A stretch of 64,000 nucleotides of DNA from Streptomyces cellostaticus (GTDB taxonomy: Bacteria; Actinomycetota; Actinomycetes; Streptomycetales; Streptomycetaceae), in NCBI RefSeq assembly GCF_001513965.1, contig NZ_KQ948023.1, positions 186,001 to 250,000 of the forward strand, written 5' to 3'. A model generated the notes under the pieces. The model was given only the letters and a program-made list of their open reading frames with translations, was not told the origin of the DNA and did not search any database. Numbering within the stretch: position 1 is the stretch's first letter; each line of letters starts with the position of its first letter. This document shows positions 17,089 through 25,404 of the stretch, piece after piece. Position numbers and translations under genes: made by a program.

Positions 17089-17604
17089 GGATGCCTTTCC
17101 GGCCTTCTTCTCGGGGACCTCGTCCTTCACAGTGTTTTGCCGGTAACGCCCATCGGACCGACAAGCGGCGTTCCTCACTTCCTCGGCCATGACGGGAAAA
17201 CACAGAAACACCTCGATCACCCGGCACCGGGCCCTCGCGGTGACCGGCGGCGCGGTCACGGCCGGCGGCCTGGCGGTCGCCGGCCACCTCGATGACCCTG
17301 CGGGCGGCACTCGGCGCGATCGGCCGCTGCACCGAGCACACCCTGACCCCCGTGGGCGGCGGAGGGCTGCCGCCGCCATCGCGCGGGCCGCCACCGGCAG
17401 CGGGCGCCGTGGCCCTTGTCGCGTTCGACGCCGGCCTGCACGCGCGTGCGTGGAGTCCCCCGGGGCAGTGCGGGTCTGCTTGCGGGGCGCTGTTTCCGGA
17501 TGCGTTGCCGGTCAGGGTGCGAGCACTGGCTGTGTGACTGTCCCGGGGGCACGGTCGGCGGTCCGGCAGGCGGCCCGCCACATCGCGCGGGCCGCCACCG
17601 GGTA
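17089..17604. other. Gene-poor gap between the GNAT and MocR genes
   Basis: This 516-bp stretch holds no convincing intact gene. It contains the candidate pseudogene, a direct repeat (CATCGCGCGGGCC followed by GCCACCGG at 17377-17397 and 17581-17601, 204 bp apart), and GCACGCGCGTGC near 17440. The second repeat copy ends 3 nt past the MocR stop codon. Confidence 0.5.
17189..17552 (+). pseudogene. Possible remnant of a secreted-protein gene
   Basis: An ATG at 17189 opens about 33 codons with excellent GC third-position bias that read like the start of an exported protein (TRHRALAVTGGAVTAGGLAVA). Then the bias collapses near 17291, and better bias reappears in another frame from 17292. This pattern suggests a frameshifted, decaying gene. 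The 21-bp repeat at 17377-17397 recurs at 17581-17601 in the same frame. I cannot name the parent protein. Confidence 0.25.
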
Positions 17605-18966
17605 TCAGTCCAGCACCTTCGCCAGCACCTCCAGTGCCTCCGGGTACAGCCGTTCCCGGGGGGTGCCGTAGCCGACGACCAGGCCCTGTGGCCGGGCCTC
17701 GTCGGGTGTGTGCCAGTGGTCGCCGAGGGCGCCGAGCGCGAGCCCCTCTGCCTCGGCGCGGGCCAGGGCCTCGGCCTCGTCGGGCACGTCGATCAGCGCG
17801 TGCAGCCCGGCCGCGATGCCGCGTACGCTCCGCCGCGCCCCGAGCCGGTCCAGCAGCTGGTCCCGGCGGCGCCGGTAACGCAGCCGGCACGCGCGCACAT
17901 GCCGGTCGTAGGCGTGGCTGTCGATCAGCTCGGCGAGCGCCAGCTGGCCGATGGTCTCGGTGTGGTGGTCGCTGTGCAGCTTGGCGTCGGCGACCGCGTC
18001 GACCAGGTGCGGCGGCAGCACCATCCAGCCGAGCCGCAGCGCGGGGCCGAGGGTCTTGGAGGCGGTGCCCAGGTAGACGACCTGGCCCGGGGCCATGCCC
18101 TGCAACGCGCCGACGGGCTGGCGGTCGTAGCGGAACTCGCCGTCGTAGTCGTCCTCGACGATGAGCCCGTCACGCGCGCGTGCCCAGTCGGTGAGCGCGC
18201 GGCGCCGCTCGGGGTGCAGGGTCACACCGGTCGGGTACTGGTGGGCCGGGGTGACCACCACGGCGGCCGCCTCGCCCAGCTCCCCGGCACGGACCCCGCG
18301 CTCGTCCACCCGCACCGGCAGCACGGTCCCGCCGTTGCGCCGCACCACCTCCCGGTGGAAGGGCAGCCCGGGGTCCTCCATGGCGAGACAGGCACCGTCC
18401 AGCACGCGCGTGAGGAGCGCGAGTCCCTGGACATAGCCGGAGGTGATCACGATCCGTTCGGGTGGCGCGAGCACGCCGCGCGCCCGCCCCAGGTAGCCCG
18501 AGAGCGCGGTGCGCAGTTCGATCCGGCCGCGCGGGTCGCCGTAGTCGTACGCCAGCGAGGGCGCCGTCGCGATGGCGCGGCGCAGCGCGCGCAGCCAGGC
18601 CGCCGCGGGGAACGCGCCCACGTCGGGGCTGCCGGGCCGCAGGTCGAAACGCGGCGCACGCGCGCGTGCGTGTGCCTGCGGCGCCTCGGAGTCCACGGAG
18701 GGCAGCGAGGCGACCCGGGTGCCCGAACCCTGCCGCGCCATCAGGTATCCCTCGGCGACCAGTTGGTCGTAGGCCGCCTTGGCCGTTCCTCGCGAGATGC
18801 CGAGTTCGGTGGCGAGCCGCCGGGTGGCCGGAAGCTGTGTCCCGGGCGTCAGCCGTCCGTCCCGTACGGCGTCCCGGAGCGCCTTCTCCAGTCCCGCTCT
18901 TCGCCCCGCTGCCGCCTCGGGCTCCACATGCAGGTCGACACCGATTCCGGACCAGAAGTCGTCCAC
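17605..18966 (-). CDS. MocR/PdxR-type regulator (GntR winged helix plus aminotransferase fold)
   Basis: A 453-residue regulator. An N-terminal GntR-type winged helix (about 10-85, with LGISRGTAKAAYDQLVAEGY) is joined to a type I aminotransferase-like domain. The PLP-binding lysine sits in TASKTLGP, and the cofactor-ring Asp in VEDDYDGEFRYD. PdxR members sense PLP and control pyridoxal synthesis; other MocR proteins control GABA or ectoine genes. No pdxST is nearby, so the target is open. The GTG at 18966 is favoured by a GGGGGG tract just upstream over a longer ATG reading. A strong dyad lies about 50 bp upstream of it. Confidence 0.88.
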   Translation of the reverse strand: MDDFWSGIGVDLHVEPEAAAGRRAGLEKALRDAVRDGRLTPGTQLPATRRLATELGISRGTAKAAYDQLVAEGYLMARQGSGTRVASLPSVDSEAPQAHARARAPRFDLRPGSPDVGAFPAAAWLRALRRAIATAPSLAYDYGDPRGRIELRTALSGYLGRARGVLAPPERIVITSGYVQGLALLTRVLDGACLAMEDPGLPFHREVVRRNGGTVLPVRVDERGVRAGELGEAAAVVVTPAHQYPTGVTLHPERRRALTDWARARDGLIVEDDYDGEFRYDRQPVGALQGMAPGQVVYLGTASKTLGPALRLGWMVLPPHLVDAVADAKLHSDHHTETIGQLALAELIDSHAYDRHVRACRLRYRRRRDQLLDRLGARRSVRGIAAGLHALIDVPDEAEALARAEAEGLALGALGDHWHTPDEARPQGLVVGYGTPRERLYPEALEVLAKVLD

Positions 18967-19013
18967 GATCCCCCCAACGTGAGCGCGACCGGCCACGAAC
19001 CACCGGCACACGA

Positions 19014-19045
19014 AATGGCCGGGTACCCACCGGTACCCGGCCATT
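19014..19045. terminator. Perfect 14-bp inverted repeat between pepP and mocR
   Basis: AATGGCCGGGTACC (19014-19027) and GGTACCCGGCCATT (19032-19045) form a perfect stem with a CACC loop. It starts 11 nt after the pepP stop and lies about 50 bp upstream of the mocR start, so it may terminate pepP transcripts, act as the MocR operator, or both. On the minus strand GGGTACC appears twice in direct orientation 10 bp apart. Confidence 0.6.
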
Positions 19046-19055
19046 CAGTCTGACG

Positions 19056-20516
19056 TCAGCTCTTCAGAGACGCCATCCATTCCTCAACCTCGGCCGACCG
19101 CCGGGGCAGCGCAGCGGAAAGGTTCCGGTTGCCGTCCTCCGTGACGAGGATGTCGTCCTCGATGCGGACGCCGATGCCCCGGTACTCCTCGGGAACCGTC
19201 AGGTCGTCGGCCTGGAAGTACAGGCCCGGCTCGACGGTGAGCACCATGCCGGGCTCCAGCGTGCCGTCCACGTACGTCTCGGTCCGCGCGGCCGCGCAGT
19301 CGTGGACGTCCATGCCGAGCATGTGGCCGGTGCCGTGCAGGGTCCAGCGGCGCTGCAGGCCCAGCTCCAGGACCCGCTCGACCGGGCCTTCGACCAGGCC
19401 CCACTCGACGAGCTTCTCGGCGAGCACGCGCTGGGCGGCGTCGTGGAAGTCGCGGTACTTGGCGCCCGGCTTGACGGCCGCGATACCGGCTTCCTGGGCC
19501 TCGTACACCGCGTCGTAGATCTTCTTCTGGATCTCGCTGTACGTGCCGTTGACCGGCAGCGTGCGCGTGACGTCCGCGGTGTACAGCGTGTGCGTCTCCA
19601 CGCCCGCGTCGAGCAGGAGCAGGTCGCCGGAGCGGACCGGGCCGTCGTTGCGCACCCAGTGCAGCGTGCAGGCGTGCGGGCCGGACGCGCAGATGGAGCC
19701 GTAGCCGACGTCGTTGCCCTCCACGCGCGCGCGGAGGAAGAACGTTCCCTCGATGTAGCGCTCGCTCGTCGCCTCGGCCTTGTCGAGGACCTTCACGACG
19801 TCCTCGAAGCCGCGCGCCGTCGAGTCGCAGGCCTTCTGCAGCTCGCCGATCTCGAACTCGTCCTTGACCAGCCGCATCTCGGAGAGGAAGACGCGCAGTT
19901 CCTCGTCGCGCTCGGCGGTGACCTTGTCGGTCAGCGCCGCCTGGATGCCGGCGTCGTAGCCGCGCACCACGCGGACCGGGCCGGTGGCCTCCTTCAGCTT
20001 CTCCGGCAGCTCGCGCACGTCGGAGGCCGGGATGCCGTACAGCTGCTCGGCCTCGGTGAGGGAGTGGCGGCGGCCGACCCACAGCTCGCCCTGGCCGGAG
20101 AGCCAGAACTCGCCGTTCTCGCGGTCGGAGCGCGGCAGGAGGTAGATCGTCTCCTTGTGGCCGTCCGCGGTGGGCTCCAGGACGAGGACGCCGTCCTCGG
20201 TCTGGTTGCCGGTGAGGTACGTGTACTCGACCGACGACCGGAAGGAGTACTCGGTGTCGTTCGAGCGGGTCTTCAGGTTGCCCGCGGGGACGACGAGGCG
20301 CTCGCCCGGAAAGCGTGCGGAGAGTGCGGCGCGGCGGCGGGCGGTCTCGGCGGCCTGCGCGATCGGCTGCAGGTCATGCAGTTCCGTGTCGGCCCAGCCG
20401 GACTTCATGTTCTCGGCCAGCTCGTCGGAGACGCCCGGGTACAGGCCGTTCTTCCGCTGCTTGACGGGCTCCTCGGACTCAGTCTCCGGGGTCTCCGGGT
20501 TGAGTTCGTCGGACAC
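19056..20516 (-). CDS. pepP: Aminopeptidase P (M24B Xaa-Pro aminopeptidase)
   Basis: A 486-residue cytoplasmic metallopeptidase that removes N-terminal residues preceding proline. An N-terminal AMP_N domain (about 60-200) is followed by the pita-bread domain with all ligand motifs: LLLLDAGVETHTLYTADVT (two Asp), HGTGHMLGMDVHD (His), TVEPGLY and GVRIEDDILVT (two Glu). The GTG at 20516 is set by GGAGGAGG just upstream. The N-terminal 45 residues are acidic and probably disordered. It is 160 bp downstream of the PP2C phosphatase, on the same strand. Confidence 0.95.
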   Translation of the reverse strand: MSDELNPETPETESEEPVKQRKNGLYPGVSDELAENMKSGWADTELHDLQPIAQAAETARRRAALSARFPGERLVVPAGNLKTRSNDTEYSFRSSVEYTYLTGNQTEDGVLVLEPTADGHKETIYLLPRSDRENGEFWLSGQGELWVGRRHSLTEAEQLYGIPASDVRELPEKLKEATGPVRVVRGYDAGIQAALTDKVTAERDEELRVFLSEMRLVKDEFEIGELQKACDSTARGFEDVVKVLDKAEATSERYIEGTFFLRARVEGNDVGYGSICASGPHACTLHWVRNDGPVRSGDLLLLDAGVETHTLYTADVTRTLPVNGTYSEIQKKIYDAVYEAQEAGIAAVKPGAKYRDFHDAAQRVLAEKLVEWGLVEGPVERVLELGLQRRWTLHGTGHMLGMDVHDCAAARTETYVDGTLEPGMVLTVEPGLYFQADDLTVPEEYRGIGVRIEDDILVTEDGNRNLSAALPRRSAEVEEWMASLKS

Positions 20517-20675
20517 GTGATCCTCCTCCGTACGGCATGTGATCTCCCCCGGGCCCACGGCGCTCGTGACTGTGCCCGAGCAGGGGACCCCCATCATCGT
20601 ACGGTCGTACCGGGGTACGCCCCGGGTCGGATGACCTGTTATGCCCGCTCATGCCAGAGGGCTGCGCGAAGGCTC

Positions 20676-22073
20676 TCAGTCGAAGCGGGCCGCCAGCAGC
20701 ACCACGTCCTCCTTGCTGTCCGCCGTGTCCAGGCCCTCCGGCAGCACGGTGCGCAGCACGTGGTCGGCGACGGCCCCGGGGTCGCGGCGCAGGGTGCGCG
20801 GGATGCTCGCGGCGGCCGCGTGCAGCCGGGCGAAGGCGCGGTCCATCGGGTCGCCGGTACGGTGCAGCAGCCCGTCGGTGTAGAGCAGGACGGTCTCTCC
20901 GGCCTCCGCCTGGATCTCCACGCTGGGCGCCTCCCAGCAGGCGAGCATGCCGAGCGGCGCGGAGACGGAGGTCTCGGCGAACTCGGTGCGCCGCTCGCCG
21001 ATCAGCAGCGGCGGGCTGTGCCCGGCGCCGGCCAGGGTGACCTTGCGCAGGGCGGGTTCGCAGTAGGCGAACAGGGCGGTGGCCGAGCGGGCGGGCTCGG
21101 TCAGCCGCAGCAGCAGTTCCAGGTCGGACAGGACGGCGACCGGGTCCTCGCCCTCCATCACGGCGTAGGCCCGCAGGGAGGCGCGCAGCCGGCCCATGGC
21201 GGCCACCGCGCTGGGGCCGGAGCCGGTGACCGAGCCGACCGAGAGTCCGAGAGCGGCATCGGGCAGCGGCAGCGCGTCGTACCAGTCGCCGCCGCCGCGC
21301 GGGCCGGTGCGGTGCCGGGCGGCGAGCTGGATACCGGCCACCCGCGGCAGCCGGGAGGGGAGCAGTTCCTCGGCGATGGTCGCCACGCACGCGCGCGTGC
21401 GCTCGACTTCCAGCAGCCGTGCGAGGTGTTCGGCGGCGTGGCGGACGTACAGGCCGACGAGGTGGCGGCGGCGCTCGTCCGGTTCGGCGGGCTCGTCGTA
21501 CAGCCACACGGCGGCGCCGAGTCGGCCGGCGGACTCGGTGGACAGGGGGAGGGCGTAACTGGCGGCGTAGCCGAGGCGGGCGGCGACCTCGCGGTGGCGG
21601 GGGTCGAGGCCGTCCTCGGCGAGCAGGTCGGCGTGCACGATCTCGGTGCCTGCGCCGGCGTCGAGGAGGGCGCCGTAGGGAAGGGAGCCGCGCGGCACGG
21701 TCTCGATGTGGCCGAGGTCGGCGCGGCCGAGGCCGAGGCCGATGGTGGTGCCGTGGCCGAGTCCGTCGCCGGGTTCCAGGACGACGAGGCCGCGGCGGGC
21801 GCCGACGAGGGCGGATCCGGCGCGCAGCAGCTCCTGGAGGGCGGGCTCGAGCGCGTCCGTGCGGGACAGGCGTTCGGTGAGCTCGTGGAGGGTCGTGAGG
21901 TCCGAGACCCAGCCGGCCAGCCGGTCCTGGAGCAGGGTCCCGGGGGCGGGGCCGGTGGGGGCGGGGAGGGCGGGAGCGGCGTCCGGGGCGGGGGGTGCGG
22001 ACGCGACAGTGTGTGCGGGCGTGGGGACCGTTGGATCGATTCCAGCCACTTTCGGAGGGTGCGGGGCGTTCAT
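20676..22073 (-). CDS. GAF-domain PP2C (SpoIIE-type) phosphatase
   Basis: A 465-residue cytoplasmic protein. A Pro/Ala-rich N-terminus (about 1-45) is followed by a GAF sensor domain (about 70-215) and a SpoIIE-type PP2C domain (about 240-465). The metal-binding region GGGDWYDA is intact, but the second motif reads VGSVTGSGPSA where active enzymes usually have GDVxGhG, so the conserved Asp is replaced by Ser. That may weaken metal binding. YTDGL near the C-terminus is present. Such phosphatases usually act on STAS anti-anti-sigma factors opposing RsbW-like kinases. No partner is adjacent. Confidence 0.9.
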   Translation of the reverse strand: MNAPHPPKVAGIDPTVPTPAHTVASAPPAPDAAPALPAPTGPAPGTLLQDRLAGWVSDLTTLHELTERLSRTDALEPALQELLRAGSALVGARRGLVVLEPGDGLGHGTTIGLGLGRADLGHIETVPRGSLPYGALLDAGAGTEIVHADLLAEDGLDPRHREVAARLGYAASYALPLSTESAGRLGAAVWLYDEPAEPDERRRHLVGLYVRHAAEHLARLLEVERTRACVATIAEELLPSRLPRVAGIQLAARHRTGPRGGGDWYDALPLPDAALGLSVGSVTGSGPSAVAAMGRLRASLRAYAVMEGEDPVAVLSDLELLLRLTEPARSATALFAYCEPALRKVTLAGAGHSPPLLIGERRTEFAETSVSAPLGMLACWEAPSVEIQAEAGETVLLYTDGLLHRTGDPMDRAFARLHAAAASIPRTLRRDPGAVADHVLRTVLPEGLDTADSKEDVVLLAARFD

Positions 22074-22686
22074 GGCGTCCGGCCTTCAGACCGGTGCGTA
22101 TTGCTCAGAAGCATCGCAAACCCCCATGTCATTCTGCGCCGCTAGCGGTGTCTCCACATGTACACGCACTCGTGAGGGGATGTCCAGCATTGTCCTGCCG
22201 GGATTCCTGGTGTCCATGGGTCTGATGTGGGTTTCTTTCGAAACCCTTGCCTTACTGCCAAGTTGGCTTAAAACTGCCTCGGGGATCGGTTGATTGCGGT
22301 CGACTGGCCTTGCTCCACGGAGCGTCACAGCGGTCGTGATGGGTACGTACTCGGAGAAGGCCAGGGGTGGTTGGGGGCCACCCGGAACCTGGCGACGGAC
22401 CCGGGCGTCATAGCCACCGACGGCCGAGCCCCATCCTCCCGTGGCGGAGGCGAAGAGAAATACGCGCGACGGCAAAACGCCATACTTCGCCACCCCCGCG
22501 CCGCAGCCCGTGCTTTTGATGGACGCACTATGGACGCGGACGCGGCCAATGCTCGACCCCCTGGGGTTCCCCCTGCCGTACGCAGGGGTGTGATGCGCCA
22601 ACAGGTACGCACAGTGAAGTGATCGACACATGGTGTGATGTGGTCCACGGTGTTGCCAGCGGTGCAACGGAAAGGAACGAGCGCTC
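22074..22686. other. Long divergent intergenic region
   Basis: This 613-bp gap holds the promoters of the PP2C gene and the primase-like gene. An inverted repeat GGGTTTC(TTTC)GAAACCC lies at about 22229-22246, and GTTGC(N7)GCAAC just upstream of the primase-like gene. The small frames here have poor codon bias, and I see no gene or riboswitch in it. Confidence 0.5.
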
Positions 22687-23352
22687 ATGCGCGAGATCCT
22701 CAAAAGGCGACGCAGGCTCCTGTCCAGGCGGAACGCCGGGCGGCCTGAGCTGATCAGCGCGGCCCTGGCCTTCGCGACGCAATGGCAGTGGCCCGTACTC
22801 CCGGGCGTGGCCCCGGACCCGCAGGGCCGGGCCCGCTGCGGCTGCCCCGACCCGGAGTGCACGGTGCCCGGTGCACACCCGTTCGACCCCGGTCTGCTCG
22901 CGGCCACCACCGATGCGCGCATGGTGCGCTGGTGGTGGACCAACCGGCCGGCCGCGCCGATCATCCTCGCCACCGGCGGCAGTGCGCCCTGCGCGGTCAG
23001 CCTGCCGGCGCCCGCCGCGGCCCACGCCCTCGACCTGCTCGACCGGCGGGGCATGCGCCTCGGCCCGGTCATCGCCTCGCCGACCCGCTGGGCGGTGCTC
23101 GTCAGGCCGTACTCCATGGAACAGCTGGGCGAACTGCTGTACGCCAAGGACTTCGTACCCGGCTCGCTGCGCTTCCACGGTGAGGGCGGCTATGTCGCCC
23201 TGCCCCCGTCCGAGACCGGCCAGGGTGCCGTCCGCTGGGAGCGCGCACCGCTGCCCGGCTCGGCCTCACCCTGGGTGCCCGACGTGGAGGCGGTGGTGGA
23301 CGCCGTGGTGGACGCCCTCACTCGTACGGGTGTGAGCGCGCCCGAGTTGTAG
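22687..23352 (+). CDS. Degenerate bifunctional primase/polymerase-domain protein
   Basis: A 221-residue protein with the overall Prim-Pol (archaeo-eukaryotic primase) layout. The N-terminal cysteine/histidine cluster RCGCPDPEC...GAHPFDP and the C-terminal GEGGYVALPPS match the family. The catalytic positions are lost: the DxD motif is replaced around APCAVSLPA, the GRHLW-type His motif reads SPTRWAVL, and the Asp before the glycine-rich turn is His (RFHGEGG). It is therefore probably catalytically dead and may act as a regulator. A basic N-terminus (KRRRRLLSRR) could bind nucleic acid. The start is supported by GGAACGAG upstream. The active paralogue is at 30513. Confidence 0.82.
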   Translation: MREILKRRRRLLSRRNAGRPELISAALAFATQWQWPVLPGVAPDPQGRARCGCPDPECTVPGAHPFDPGLLAATTDARMVRWWWTNRPAAPIILATGGSAPCAVSLPAPAAAHALDLLDRRGMRLGPVIASPTRWAVLVRPYSMEQLGELLYAKDFVPGSLRFHGEGGYVALPPSETGQGAVRWERAPLPGSASPWVPDVEAVVDAVVDALTRTGVSAPEL

Positions 23353-23408
23353 GGGTGTCCGGCGCGGGGGAGCCTTTTTGCCCGCCTGCGGTCGTTATCT
23401 TCCGCTAC

Positions 23409-24020
23409 ATGCTGCGTAATTCTGGGGGTCACGGCGCTCGGTCGTCGCACCGCGGCGGGCCGGACCCCCGCAGGCTTCGTCTGCTTGCCCTCGTGGGCGT
23501 CGTGGCGGCCGCGGTGGCGCTGCCGCTGGCCGTGGCGTCCGCGGGGCAGGTGGGCGATGTGCCGGCGCCACCGGGAGGAGGCGGCCGGAGCGCCGTCACC
23601 GCGTCCCCCGACGACGCCAAACTGCCCTCCGTCGCCCCTTCCCGCTCCCCCCTGCTGCTCGGGCTGGGCCTGGCCACCGCCGCCCGCTGCGGGCCCGATC
23701 TCTCCTCCCCGGACGGGATCGAGGCGCAGACCTGTGTGCTGACCCAGGGCGAGGACACCTGGGCGCGCACCTACTACCGCAACGCCACCGGCGCGGCCGT
23801 GGACACCGTGCTGAGCCTGATGGGGCCGGGCGGCCGGACCGTGGAGACGCGCTGTGCCACGGGCGCCGACGACGAGCCCGCCACCTGCGAGACGCCCCGC
23901 GAGCGCACCCGGGGCTCGCTGGACGCCTACACGGCCGTCACCGAGTTCGCCGCGCGCGGGGCCGAGGGGCGGCTGCTGCTGCGCTCGGCGAGCAACTCCG
24001 GGAAACCGAACGGGAGTTGA
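23409..24020 (+). CDS. Exported or membrane-anchored protein of unknown function
   Basis: A 203-residue protein with one N-terminal hydrophobic segment (about 28-46) after an Arg/His-rich start, fitting a signal peptide or anchor. The extracellular part has a short Pro/Gly/Ser linker and a beta-rich domain (about 80-200) with four cysteines that could form two disulphides. It starts 56 nt after the primase-like gene and may be co-transcribed. A strong hairpin follows at 24063-24100. I do not recognise the family. Confidence 0.78.
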   Translation: MLRNSGGHGARSSHRGGPDPRRLRLLALVGVVAAAVALPLAVASAGQVGDVPAPPGGGGRSAVTASPDDAKLPSVAPSRSPLLLGLGLATAARCGPDLSSPDGIEAQTCVLTQGEDTWARTYYRNATGAAVDTVLSLMGPGGRTVETRCATGADDEPATCETPRERTRGSLDAYTAVTEFAARGAEGRLLLRSASNSGKPNGS

Positions 24021-24062
24021 CGCTCCGCGGGGCGGTGTACACCGTAGGCGGGCATGGAAAGA

Positions 24063-24100
24063 CCCGGTTGCTGGCGACGGGGGATGCACCAGCAACCGGG
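24063..24100 (+). terminator. Hairpin terminator
   Basis: CCCGGTTGCTGG at 24063-24074 pairs perfectly with CCAGCAACCGGG at 24089-24100 (14-nt loop). It is 42 nt after the stop of the exported protein gene. Confidence 0.6.
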
Positions 24101-24210
24101 CTACTGGAACGGTAACAAGAGATCGGCGGTTCGCAAATTCGATCTCGGCTATTCGGACACCGATTTCCCTGTAGAGGCGGGGAGTTGTGACGGGAGTCAC
24201 GCGTTCCGGT

Positions 24211-24252
24211 GCCCTCGCCACGGCTGACCGGTCGGTCAGCCGTGACGAGGGC
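24211..24252 (-). terminator. Long hairpin terminator at the 3' end of the SEC-C gene
   Basis: GCCCTCG...CGGCTGACC at 24211-24229 pairs with GGTCAGCCGTG...GAGGGC ending at 24252, a stem of about 19 bp with few mismatches. It lies 11 bp beyond the stop of the minus-strand SEC-C gene and could serve both converging units. Confidence 0.65.
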
Positions 24253-24263
24253 GCGAGAGTGCC

Positions 24264-25226
24264 TCAGTTGAGCGTGACCTGCCGGTTGGTCAGTCCGCCG
24301 CGCGCCCGGCGCTCGTCGGCCGTGAGCGGCTCCTCGGCGGCGAGGGCGGTGGCGAGCCGCTCGGCGAACTCGGCGGCCGGCTTCTCCACGTCCTCGGCCG
24401 TGACGCCGCTCGGCAGGTCCCAGACCGGCACCATGAGGCCGTGAGCACGGAAGGAGCCCACCAGCCGGGTGCCCTCGCCGAGCCCGGCGCGGCCCGCCGC
24501 GTGCAGCCGGGCGAGAGCGTCCAGAAGCCGCTCCTCGGGGTACGGCATGACCCAGCGCAGGTGGTTCTTCTCCGGGGTCTCGCACCAGTACGCGGCGTCC
24601 ACGCCGGACAGCTTCACGGTCGGGATGGCGGCGGCGTTGGCCCGCTCCAGGGACGCGGCCACCTCAGGGGTGGCGTTCTCCGGGTCCGGCACCCAGAACT
24701 CGAAGCCGCTGTGCACAACTGGCTCGAACGCGCCTTCCGGGTCGAGCAGGTCTTGCAGGCGCGGACCGTCGGCGGGGGCGCGGCGGCCCACCACCGGAGT
24801 GCCGGGCTCGACCGCCAGCGCGCGCTGGAGGGTGTCGGCGAGGTCGCGGCTGATGTCGCCGGAGGGCGTGTCGTTCTGCAGGCCGAGCAGCACCGAGCCG
24901 TCGTCGCGGCGCAGTGCGGGCCAGGCCATCGGCAGCACCGTGGCGAGCGTGACCGACGGGACGCCCTCGGGCAGGCCGCCCTTGAGGGGCAGCTCGACCG
25001 TCGCGGCCGGCACCAGCTCGCGCAGCGCCACCCAGTCGCCCTCGCCCGGCAGCCCCTCGAACGGGCGCTGCACCAGCTCGGTCACGGCATGTGCGGCGGC
25101 CCGGCCGTGGCACGCCTTGTAGCGCCGGCCGCTGCCGCAGGGGCAGGGCTCGCGGGCGCCGACAACCGGGATCTCTCCGTCCGTGATCTGTGGCTTGGCC
25201 TTCGTCTGGGGTCGCTTCTTGGCCAT
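24264..25226 (-). CDS. SEC-C motif protein (DUF5926-like)
   Basis: A 320-residue cytoplasmic protein. The N-terminal SEC-C zinc motif PCPCGSGRRYKACHG (about residues 28-42) is the metal-binding element found at the C-terminus of SecA and in many ribosome-associated proteins. The rest (about 45-320) is a conserved actinobacterial domain without catalytic motifs I can name. The start MAKKRPQTKAKPQ is basic and natural. Two perfect DnaA boxes lie in its upstream region at 25301 and 25342. Confidence 0.85.
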   Translation of the reverse strand: MAKKRPQTKAKPQITDGEIPVVGAREPCPCGSGRRYKACHGRAAAHAVTELVQRPFEGLPGEGDWVALRELVPAATVELPLKGGLPEGVPSVTLATVLPMAWPALRRDDGSVLLGLQNDTPSGDISRDLADTLQRALAVEPGTPVVGRRAPADGPRLQDLLDPEGAFEPVVHSGFEFWVPDPENATPEVAASLERANAAAIPTVKLSGVDAAYWCETPEKNHLRWVMPYPEERLLDALARLHAAGRAGLGEGTRLVGSFRAHGLMVPVWDLPSGVTAEDVEKPAAEFAERLATALAAEEPLTADERRARGGLTNRQVTLN

Positions 25227-25300
25227 CGTGGGGTCTCCCGGTTACGGCTTGTCTCGTACGGGCGGGAGCCTAGCCGTTCGCGCCACGACGGACGGGAACC

Positions 25301-25350
25301 TGTGGACAACGGACACGCGGGCGGCGCCGACGGGGTGAACGTGTGGACAA
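25301..25350. promoter_or_regulatory. Pair of perfect DnaA boxes
   Basis: TGTGGACAA occurs at 25301-25309 and 25342-25350, both in the same orientation and 41 bp apart (about four helical turns). They are the exact Streptomyces-preferred DnaA box TTGTCCACA on the minus strand. They lie between the SEC-C gene start and the 3' end of the ATPase gene. Confidence 0.65.
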
Positions 25351-25404
25351 CTCCCGTGCCCCCGCCCGGCTCAGGCCGGCCGAGGCCTCGTGTCCCCGCC
25401 GCGC

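Noticed and set aside
22226..22250. parS site at GGGTTTCTTTCGAAACCC
   Set aside because: It lacks the ACGT centre of parS and has a 4-bp spacer of a different sequence; it is more likely an operator or chance hairpin.
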